DNA from: Planctomycetota bacterium | Lineage (GTDB): Bacteria > Planctomycetota > Phycisphaerae > Sedimentisphaerales > Anaerohalosphaeraceae | Direction: 5' to 3' | NCBI GenBank assembly: GCA_021160785.1 | Contig: JAGHBX010000251.1 | Location: forward strand, 1 to 5,248 | Length of the DNA: 5,248 nucleotides | Shown here: positions 1 through 5,248 of the stretch, piece after piece | Layout of the letters: each line of letters begins with the position of its first letter | Position numbering within the stretch: the first letter of the stretch is position 1 | Translations under genes and position numbers: made by a program | Notes under the pieces: generated by a model | The model's database searches: none | Told to the model about the DNA's origin: nothing | The model's input: only the letters and a program-made list of their open reading frames with translations

Positions 1-875
1 GCGGATGTGCGTACGGCGGGCCGCCGACTTATTTTGACCCGTATCGAATCTACAACATCCCACCCCGCCGCAAGGGCGAATATCTGCCCGACCGATTGGG
101 CGATGAGGCGATGAAGTTCATCCGGTCCAATCGCGACAAGCCGTTTTTCCTGGCCCTGTGGAACTATACCGTTCACTGGCCGATGGAAGCGCCGGCGGAC
201 CTGATCGAAAAGTACAAGGACCGCGTGGGTCCCGGCATAAAGGACGCACGATACGCCGCCATGATCGAGGCGATGGATGCGGCGATGGGGCGACTGTTTG
301 CGCTGCTTGACGAGTTGAAACTTGCCGACAATACTTTAGTTATCTTCACCTCGGATAACGGCGGCTTCAGCGGCGTCGCCGACAATCGCCCCCTGCGCGA
401 AGGCAAGGGCACGCTCTACGAAGGCGGAATTCGCGTCCCGTTAATCGTACGCTGGCCGGGCGCTGTGCCTGCAAACACAACGTGCTCGACGGCGGTCATC
501 AGCACCGATTTCTATCCGACACTGCTGGAAGCCGCCGGGCTTTCGCCAAAACCCGGCAAGACGCTCGACGGCGAAAGCATCATGCCGCTGTTTACACAAA
601 ACGGCCGGATGAAACGCAAGTCGATTTTCTTTCATTATCCAAACTACGCCTGGCATAAATCGAATCGACTCGGCGCAGTCGTCCGCCGGGGAGACTACAA
701 GCTTATCGAGCGATACGATGACGGGTCGGTCGAGTTGTACAATCTTGCAGAAGACCTCAGCGAGAAAAAGGACCTTGCCCGCCAATTGCCCGAAAGGGCG
801 GAAAAGATGAAAGCTCAACTCGACAAATGGCTAAAAGAAACCGGCGCAGAGATGCCCGAAAGAATTGTGAGGTGA
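1..875 (+). CDS. Arylsulfatase A-type sulfatase, 5' end missing (cut by window edge)
   Basis: The open frame reads from base 3 to the TGA at 873-875, giving 290 residues with no start in the window. Family members are usually about 450-500 residues, so roughly the first third is missing. That part holds the N-terminal metal Asp pair, the formylglycine motif and any signal peptide. Visible sulfatase marks (numbered from base 3) are the active-site His in VHWP (about residue 58), metal-binding Asp-Asn in TSDNGG (residues 118-119), the Lys in LREGKGTLYEGG (about residue 135) followed by RVPLIVRWPG, and the C-terminal subdomain with FHYPNY, GDYKLI and ELYNL. Known of the family: hydrolysis of sulfate esters using a formylglycine and a calcium ion, usually outside the cytoplasm. 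The TTG at 96 is not a real start, because conserved family sequence continues upstream of it. Family assignment is firm; substrate is unknown. It lies 6 bases upstream of a second sulfatase in the same frame. Confidence 0.95.
   Translation, partial: GCAYGGPPTYFDPYRIYNIPPRRKGEYLPDRLGDEAMKFIRSNRDKPFFLALWNYTVHWPMEAPADLIEKYKDRVGPGIKDARYAAMIEAMDAAMGRLFALLDELKLADNTLVIFTSDNGGFSGVADNRPLREGKGTLYEGGIRVPLIVRWPGAVPANTTCSTAVISTDFYPTLLEAAGLSPKPGKTLDGESIMPLFTQNGRMKRKSIFFHYPNYAWHKSNRLGAVVRRGDYKLIERYDDGSVELYNLAEDLSEKKDLARQLPERAEKMKAQLDKWLKETGAEMPERIVR
869..875 (+). promoter_or_regulatory. Ribosome binding site overlapping the upstream stop codon
   Basis: GAGGTGA lies 6 bases before the ATG at 882 and includes the TGA stop of the first sulfatase. 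The overlap suggests that translation of the two sulfatases is coupled. It supports the start at 882, as does the in-frame TAA at 879-881 directly before that ATG. Confidence 0.7.
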
Positions 876-881
876 ATGTAA

Positions 882-2813
882 ATGACGCGTACACGACGTG
901 AGTTCCTGAAAAGCGCCGGTCTTTCGGCGGGCGCCATGCTGGTTGCCGGCTGTGCCGGTCCCGTTACTTCAAAAGCATCCGACAAGATCGACCGCTCCAA
1001 CATCCTGTGGATTACGTGCGAAGATATCAGCACGTGGTTGGGCTGCTACGGAGACGATTTCGCCGACAGCCCCAACATCGACGCCTTAGCCGCCCGCGGG
1101 GTGCGATATTTGAATGCCTACGTCACCGCCCCGGTCTGTGCACCGGTGCGTTCGTGCCTGATTACGGGCGTATACGCAACATCGCTGGGCACGCAGCATC
1201 TGCGCAGCAGTGTCAAATTGCCCGCCCATATCAAGTGCTTTACGGAATATCTCCGCAAGGAGGGGTACTATTGCACGAATAACTACAAGAAAGATTACAA
1301 TTTCAAAGACGTAAATGCCTGGGATGAGTCGAGCAATACAGCCCACTGGCGAAAGCGAAAGACCGATCAACCGTTCTTCAGTGTGTTCAATTTCACAACC
1401 ACCCACCAGGGCCAGATCAACGGCACCGATGAGCAGTTCCACGCCAAGTACGGCCACAAGCTCACACCCGACGAGCGACACGACCCGGCGAAGGTAACGC
1501 TGCCGCCGTACTATCCCGACTCGCCGATGATCCGCAAGATATTTGCCCGCTACTACGATTTGATTGCACTCATGGACCGCCAGGTTGCAGACATACTCAA
1601 ACAGCTCGACGAAGACGGTCTTGCCGAGAATACGATTGTGTTTTTCTATTCCGATCACGGCACGGGCATCCCGCGGCATAAGCGTGTGCTCTACGACACC
1701 GGTCTGCAAGTGCCCATGATCATACACTTTCCCGAAAAATACAAACATCTCGCGCCAACCCGGGCGGGCAAGACCACCGACAGGCTCGTCAGCTCTGTCG
1801 ACTTCGCCCCGACGATCCTGAGCATCCTCGGCCTGGCGATCCCGGACTACATGCAGGGGTCCGCCTTCCTCGGTTCCCGTGCCGCCAAACCGCGCCGGTA
1901 TATCTACGGCGCATCCAGCCGCGTTGACGAAGCGTATGAAATGTCTCGCTGCGTCCGCGACAAACGCTACAAATACATCCGCAACTACCTGCCCCACCTG
2001 CCGCTCATCCAGCCAAGCGCCTATCCCGACAATGCCGAGATCATGCAGGAACTCCGCCGCCTCGTCGCAAAGGGCGGCCTCACCAAAGACCAGCAGGCCA
2101 TGTGGGGCTCAAAACCCGCCGAAGAACTCTACGACACCCACACCGACCCGCTTGAATTGAACAATCTGATCGATTCGCCAAAGCACCGCAAAATCATAGC
2201 TCGCCTGAGAGGTGTACTGAGACAATGGATGATCGATATAAAGGACATCGGCCTGCTCAGCGAAGCTGAAATGCACCTCCGCGCAGCGAACTCGACACCA
2301 TACGAAGTCGCACGACAACCCGGCAAATTCCCGATCGAGCGTATCCTTTCGACTGCCGAACTCGTCGCATCTGGCACGGCCGACATGGACACGCTGCAAA
2401 GATCGCTCAAAGACACCGATGCCGGTGTTCGGTACTGGGCGGTCATTGCGGTAACGCAGCTTAAGCAGAGCCCTTCACTTGTTCGAGCGATTGAGCCGCT
2501 GGGCAAAGACCCTGATCCGAATGTTCGCTTTGCCGCCGCCGGGCTGCTCGCTGAATGGACCGGCTCTCCGGAGGCCCTTTCCGTCCTCGTCGAAGGCCTC
2601 GACGATCCGCACGGACCCATCGCACTCTATGCTGCTCGCGAACTGGAACTGCTTGAAAAGAAAGCGACCGGCGTTCTCGAAAAGGTAAAGAAGGCGCGAC
2701 AGGCAAACTTCGAATCACAGCGCCACAAAGACTATAAAATGTTCATCGACTGGGCCCTGACAGGGCTGCTTCGGTCGTGCGGAGTCGAGACCGATTACCT
2801 GATGAAGTTTTAG
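882..2813 (+). CDS. Tat-exported lipoprotein sulfatase with C-terminal HEAT-like repeats
   Basis: A complete 643-residue sulfatase. The N-terminus has a twin-arginine motif (TRREFLK, Arg5-Arg6), a hydrophobic stretch and a lipobox VAGC with Cys24, so it is probably exported folded and then lipid-anchored. The sulfatase domain spans about residues 38-455. It shows Glu47-Asp48 in the first metal site before GCYGD, the formylglycine motif CAPVR (Cys86 to Arg90) followed by LITG, a His in TTTHQG (His175), metal ligands in SDHG (Asp258, His259), a basic PRHKR segment (residues 264-268) followed by YDTGLQVP, and a C-terminal EELYDTHTDPLELNNL segment. The ED pair, SDHG and PRxKR...YDxG pattern resembles bacterial proteins often labelled heparan N-sulfatase-like; that name does not establish the substrate. 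Residues about 500-595 form HEAT-like helical repeats, an addition beyond the usual sulfatase length. The cysteine-type active site needs conversion to formylglycine in the cytoplasm, which fits Tat export of a folded enzyme. It is probably co-transcribed with the sulfatase upstream. Confidence 0.95.
   Translation: MTRTRREFLKSAGLSAGAMLVAGCAGPVTSKASDKIDRSNILWITCEDISTWLGCYGDDFADSPNIDALAARGVRYLNAYVTAPVCAPVRSCLITGVYATSLGTQHLRSSVKLPAHIKCFTEYLRKEGYYCTNNYKKDYNFKDVNAWDESSNTAHWRKRKTDQPFFSVFNFTTTHQGQINGTDEQFHAKYGHKLTPDERHDPAKVTLPPYYPDSPMIRKIFARYYDLIALMDRQVADILKQLDEDGLAENTIVFFYSDHGTGIPRHKRVLYDTGLQVPMIIHFPEKYKHLAPTRAGKTTDRLVSSVDFAPTILSILGLAIPDYMQGSAFLGSRAAKPRRYIYGASSRVDEAYEMSRCVRDKRYKYIRNYLPHLPLIQPSAYPDNAEIMQELRRLVAKGGLTKDQQAMWGSKPAEELYDTHTDPLELNNLIDSPKHRKIIARLRGVLRQWMIDIKDIGLLSEAEMHLRAANSTPYEVARQPGKFPIERILSTAELVASGTADMDTLQRSLKDTDAGVRYWAVIAVTQLKQSPSLVRAIEPLGKDPDPNVRFAAAGLLAEWTGSPEALSVLVEGLDDPHGPIALYAARELELLEKKATGVLEKVKKARQANFESQRHKDYKMFIDWALTGLLRSCGVETDYLMKF
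2394..2657 (+). repeat. HEAT-like protein repeats within the second sulfatase (about three units)
   Basis: At protein level, residues about 505-592 hold three degenerate helical units. The first has DTDAGVRYWA (Arg517), the second DPDPNVRFAA (Arg549) and the third DDPHGPIALYAA (Ile580-Ala581 at the matching place). The spacing is about 32 residues. The D-x-x-VR-x-x-A pattern is typical of HEAT or PBS-lyase-type repeats, which usually serve as protein-binding or structural solenoids. The third unit lacks the Arg. The repeats are not visible as DNA repeats. Confidence 0.75.
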
Positions 2814-2873
2814 CCGGCTTTCAACAAAATGGCTTTGAAATGGGAAATGTGAGATAATAATTGTGAGGGAAAG
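2814..2873 (+). other. 60-base intergenic spacer, AT-richer than its surroundings
   Basis: This is the longest gap in the window. It holds a ribosome binding site at its 3' end and a weak AT-rich inverted repeat (TTTCAA at 2819-2824 with TTGAAA at 2835-2840) that lacks the GC stem and T-run of a terminator. No convincing promoter is seen. Read-through from the sulfatases into the next gene is the simplest view. Confidence 0.5.
2865..2870 (+). promoter_or_regulatory. Ribosome binding site of the TIM-barrel gene
   Basis: GAGGGA precedes the ATG at 2874 by a short spacer of 3-5 bases, depending on which bases pair. An in-frame TGA at 2850-2852 with no start codon after it makes 2874 the first possible start in this frame. 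Confidence 0.65.
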
Positions 2874-3833
2874 ATGAACGGTAGAAATAAGAACAGCAAA
2901 ACAAGCGTGTCGCGTCGCGAATTTCTCGGGGCCACGGCGGCGGTTGGCGCCGGGTTGGGGTTGCCTTTTTCCGGCGCGGCCGATCAGGCGGTGGCAGCGG
3001 ATAATAATGGCAAACCGAAAATGAAAATATTTATTTTTTCCAAACATCTCCAGTGGCTTGATTATAAAGGCATGGCCGAGGCAGCGGCCCAGTTAGGCTT
3101 TGACGGGACCGATCTGACGGTGCGGCCGGGCGGGCATGTTCTGCCTGAGCGGGTTCGTGACGATCTGCCGCGGGCGGTGGAGGAGATGAAAAAAGCCGGT
3201 CTGGAAGTCGGCATGATGGTGACCAAAATCACCGATTCGCGCGATCGCTATACTCAGCCTGTCCTGGAGACGGCGTCGAAGCTTGGGTTTCGCTACTATC
3301 GAACGGGGGGGCTAAAGTACGACGCCAAGCGACCCATCCCGGATCAGTTGGCGGATTTCCAGGCGCTTATCCGTGACCTGGCAGCGATGAACAGGCAGTA
3401 TAATATACACGGCGCCTATCAGAACCATGCCGGCAGCAACAACGTGGGGGCGCCGTTATGGGATTTGTGGCAGATGGTCAAAGACCTTGACCGAAAGTGG
3501 ATGGGTTGTCAGTTTGATATCCGGCATGCGACGGTCGAAGGGGGGCTCGCCTGGCCGATCAATTTCCGGCTGATCGCGCCGCATGTTATTACGATCATTG
3601 CCAAAGATTTTCGCTGGGTAAAAACCAACGGAGGCTGGAAGGTGGTAAATTGTCCGCTCGGCGAGGGGATGGTTGATTTTCCATATTATTTCAAACAGGT
3701 CAAAAAGGCACAGATACCCGGTCCCATTTCGCTGCACCTGGAGTATCCTCTAGCCGACGGGAAACCGGTTCTGGATGCGATGCGTAAGGATCTGGCTATA
3801 CTGAAAAGGTGGCTTTGCGAAGCGAATTTATAA
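2874..3833 (+). CDS. Tat-exported xylose isomerase-like TIM-barrel protein (sugar phosphate isomerase/epimerase-like)
   Basis: A complete 319-residue protein. Residues 1-42 form a Tat signal: SRREFLG with Arg14-Arg15, a hydrophobic core ending GLGLPF, and a likely signal peptidase I site near AVAA (residues 39-42). The rest fits the xylose isomerase-like TIM barrel of the AP endonuclease 2/IolE superfamily. Strand and loop landmarks are KIFIFSKHLQWL (51-62), GFDGTDLTVRPGGHV (75-89), AYQNHAG (181-187), CQFDIRHA (212-219), IIAKDFRW (241-248) and SLHLEYP (286-292). Likely polar site residues are Asp79, Gln182, His184, Asp215, His218, Lys244, Asp245 and Glu290. Known of the superfamily: metal-dependent sugar isomerases, epimerases and related enzymes, with reactions that vary widely. 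Exported versions are common in Planctomycetes and mostly uncharacterised. Two usual ligand positions look changed (see findings), so isomerase activity should not be assumed. It sits between a sulfatase and a secreted DNRLRE-like protein, consistent with work on sugars in the periplasm. Fold assignment is strong; reaction and substrate are unknown. Confidence 0.88.
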   Translation: MNGRNKNSKTSVSRREFLGATAAVGAGLGLPFSGAADQAVAADNNGKPKMKIFIFSKHLQWLDYKGMAEAAAQLGFDGTDLTVRPGGHVLPERVRDDLPRAVEEMKKAGLEVGMMVTKITDSRDRYTQPVLETASKLGFRYYRTGGLKYDAKRPIPDQLADFQALIRDLAAMNRQYNIHGAYQNHAGSNNVGAPLWDLWQMVKDLDRKWMGCQFDIRHATVEGGLAWPINFRLIAPHVITIIAKDFRWVKTNGGWKVVNCPLGEGMVDFPYYFKQVKKAQIPGPISLHLEYPLADGKPVLDAMRKDLAILKRWLCEANL

Positions 3834-3849
3834 CGGCCCGGCCGAAAAA

Positions 3850-3853
3850 AGGA
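3850..3853 (+). promoter_or_regulatory. Ribosome binding site deciding the start at 3862
   Basis: AGGA, within the purine run AAAAAAGGAAG, lies 8 bases before the ATG at 3862. A second ATG at 3866 is in another frame that stops after five codons. The frame of 3862 has an upstream stop at 3802-3804 and no other good start after it, so 3862 is well supported. Confidence 0.65.
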
Positions 3854-3861
3854 AGCATCGG

Positions 3862-5248
3862 ATGGATGAAGATAACTGCCTGAGTGTGTTGCGGTTGAGT
3901 ATCTGTGTCGGCATCGCTTTGGCGATTATTATGACTTCTGCCGAATGTTTCGGGATTGACACATTCGTTATTTCGGATTCCGACAGTGTCGAAGATGTCG
4001 CGCTGCGCGACCGTGAATACTCCGAGTGGAATTTCGGTGCCGGGCATTTCCTCGAAGCCGGATTCATGCCGGGGCTCTACGAAATCCACCACGCCGCCAG
4101 TCTCGTCAGGTTCAACTTGTCAGGCTTGCCGTGCAAAAAAGTGATCTCGGCAAAACTGCGACTCTACAAGCCGAAAGACTATATCCAAATGGCGCCCGTG
4201 TCCGTTAAAGTCCACCCGGTAACGTCGGCAGACGGCGACTGGTCGGAGGGGCATTCCGAGTGCGCCGCCCAAGCGTCCGCCGCCACCTGGAAATGGCGCG
4301 GCAACGGTAAAGCATGGTCCGCAGAAGTTGGTTGCGGCGTTGCGGTCTTCGATGGACTTTCAGCAGCGGCTCTGGACAGTCAGTTAGCCCCGGACGATTG
4401 CGGACAGTGGCTTGAATTTGCAATTGACGCCCGACTCGTACAGTCCTGGCTCAAGGCCCCCGCCGCCAACGCGGGGCTGCTCATCGTCGCCGACACAGAA
4501 GCTCCCGTCGCTGTCGATATTGCCGCCGACGTCGATGTCGGCATCGGCAGCCATGTCTTTTTCTACTCCAGCGAGCATCACTCCGGCAAAGGTCCGCAAC
4601 TGGTCATCGAAGGTCTGGCTGGCAAACCTGCGGCGACGAGAATCGAAAGGCCGCACAACCCTCGCGAACAGTGGCCGCCCGTCGACGTCCCTGAATACGA
4701 GAGATGGCGCACAAGCAAGCCGGGGCGATACACGAACTGGGCGACCGGTCCGGAAATGGGTCTGAGCCGCGAGCAAGGAATTTTGCCCTATTACTGGGAC
4801 GTGATCTCGCGCGGCGGGATACTCTGCGAGCAAAGCCGCATCCCCCTGATGAAGAACCTGGACAAGCTGGACACGGCGATTGAAAAGGGCGACGAAGAGG
4901 CGGTTCGTGCGGCGTTGCGCGAAGCGCGAGCGCTTCTGTTAGTTTGGGAATATGTGCGCCAAACCCGCTGGTACGACACCGGTCCCATCGCCGAGATCCT
5001 CTCACCACGACAAATCGCCGTCCTGTGGGGCAAACCCGGTTACGGCATTTTCGCGAAAATGACACCGGACCGCTGGGAAGCCAAATCGAAAGAAGAAGCA
5101 ATCGGCAAGGCAATCGAAAGCCTGAAAGAGCAGTTGGAACTGACACCGGAGAAAGTCGAAGCCATCACTCCGCTGATTCGCAAACATGAAGGCCTCGAAT
5201 GCGACTACCGAATGAAGATCGCCCAAAGCCTCCGCGATATCGCCAAAC
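3862..5248 (+). CDS. Secreted DNRLRE/CBM96-like domain protein with helical C-terminal region, 3' end missing
   Basis: The frame opens at ATG 3862 and runs off the right edge after 462 codons without a stop. Residues 1-31 look like a Sec signal peptide, with Arg11, a hydrophobic core (LSICVGIALAIIM) and a cleavage site near SAECFG. The N-region is unusually acidic (MDEDN). Residues about 36-251 resemble the DNRLRE/CBM96 beta-sandwich family: an opening D-x-x-LRD segment (45-50), LVRFNLSGLP (81-90), SAKLRLY (96-102), VHPVTS followed by DWSEG (118-130), a QWLEFAID strand (182-189) and a closing GPQLVIEG (244-251). Known members bind polysaccharide or sit in surface proteins. Residues 252-300 are a Pro- and Trp-containing linker (RPHNPREQWPP). 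Residues about 301-462 are mainly helical and charged, with SPRQIAVLW (381-389) and LTPEKVEAI (427-435) as possible helix starts. I do not recognise this part; a faint likeness to LTxxQ (Spy-like) helices is not enough to name it. It starts 28 bases after the TIM-barrel gene and is probably in the same transcript. The domain call is moderate and no enzymatic role is visible. Confidence 0.82.
   Translation, partial: MDEDNCLSVLRLSICVGIALAIIMTSAECFGIDTFVISDSDSVEDVALRDREYSEWNFGAGHFLEAGFMPGLYEIHHAASLVRFNLSGLPCKKVISAKLRLYKPKDYIQMAPVSVKVHPVTSADGDWSEGHSECAAQASAATWKWRGNGKAWSAEVGCGVAVFDGLSAAALDSQLAPDDCGQWLEFAIDARLVQSWLKAPAANAGLLIVADTEAPVAVDIAADVDVGIGSHVFFYSSEHHSGKGPQLVIEGLAGKPAATRIERPHNPREQWPPVDVPEYERWRTSKPGRYTNWATGPEMGLSREQGILPYYWDVISRGGILCEQSRIPLMKNLDKLDTAIEKGDEEAVRAALREARALLLVWEYVRQTRWYDTGPIAEILSPRQIAVLWGKPGYGIFAKMTPDRWEAKSKEEAIGKAIESLKEQLELTPEKVEAITPLIRKHEGLECDYRMKIAQSLRDIAK

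Noticed and set aside
876..881. ATG-TAA start-stop pair between the two sulfatases
   Set aside because: It encodes only Met. The only effect seen is a second in-frame stop between the genes.
1086..1997. Long minus-strand open frame (303 codons) opposite the second sulfatase
   Set aside because: It lies wholly within a well-supported sulfatase gene, resembles no known protein, and is expected from GC-rich codon bias on the opposite strand.
2819..2840. Inverted repeat TTTCAA/TTGAAA after the second sulfatase, considered as a terminator
   Set aside because: A six-pair AT-rich stem with a 10-base loop and no T-run is too weak for an intrinsic terminator.
2829..2852. Mini-ORF MALKWEM upstream of the TIM-barrel gene, considered as a leader peptide
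   Set aside because: It has no ribosome binding site and no run of regulatory codons or attenuator structure nearby.
2835..2861. Sigma-70-like promoter: TTGAAA at 2835-2840 and AATAAT at 2856-2861
   Set aside because: The spacer is only 15 bases and transcription would begin at or inside the ribosome binding site of the next gene. In an AT-rich gap this is a likely chance match.
3834..3844. Palindrome CGGCCCGGCCG directly after the stop of the TIM-barrel gene
   Set aside because: A usable hairpin would have only about four pairs, and it is followed by A residues, not T, so it is not a plus-strand terminator. It may be chance in GC-rich DNA.
3862..3954. Cys29 of the last gene considered as a lipoprotein cysteine
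   Set aside because: The preceding residues SAE do not fit a lipobox, which needs a small residue such as Gly or Ala just before the Cys. A plain Sec signal is more likely.
4604..5146. Minus-strand open frame (180 codons) opposite the last gene
   Set aside because: The translation is Arg/Ser/Pro-rich and low in recognisable structure, typical of a shadow frame. The plus-strand frame shows a signal peptide and domain motifs.

Overview
The window is a densely packed, single-direction stretch of bacterial chromosome. It holds four plus-strand genes: a sulfatase cut by the left edge, a complete second sulfatase, a complete Tat-exported TIM-barrel protein, and a large secreted protein cut by the right edge. 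Gaps between genes are 6, 60 and 28 bases, each start has a purine-rich ribosome binding site, and no tRNA, rRNA, CRISPR array or mobile element was seen. The DNA is moderately GC-rich. Tandem sulfatases, Tat signals of the RRxFL type, a sulfatase with a HEAT-repeat tail and a secreted 'sugar isomerase-like' barrel together suggest the Planctomycetes/PVC group (for example Phycisphaerae-like or Lentisphaerae/Kiritimatiellae-like bacteria). This placement rests on gene style, not on a marker gene.

Layout: 1-875 is the C-terminal two thirds of an arylsulfatase A-type enzyme. 882-2813 is a Tat/lipoprotein sulfatase with a CAPVR formylglycine motif and a C-terminal HEAT-like domain. 2874-3833 is a Tat-exported xylose isomerase-like TIM-barrel protein with an altered metal site. 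3862 to the right edge is a secreted protein with an N-terminal DNRLRE/CBM96-like beta domain followed by a proline-rich linker and a helical region that I do not recognise. It has no stop codon inside the window.

The likely theme is extracellular or periplasmic breakdown of a sulfated polysaccharide. Two sulfatases with different active-site signatures would remove different sulfate groups, the DNRLRE-like protein could bind glycan or the cell surface, and the TIM-barrel protein may act on a released sugar. The substrate cannot be read from the sequence, and the joint role is inferred from gene order. I found no clear evidence of a wholly new system. The best leads are the TIM barrel with non-canonical ligand positions, the sulfatase-HEAT fusion and the unassigned helical C-terminal region of the last gene.
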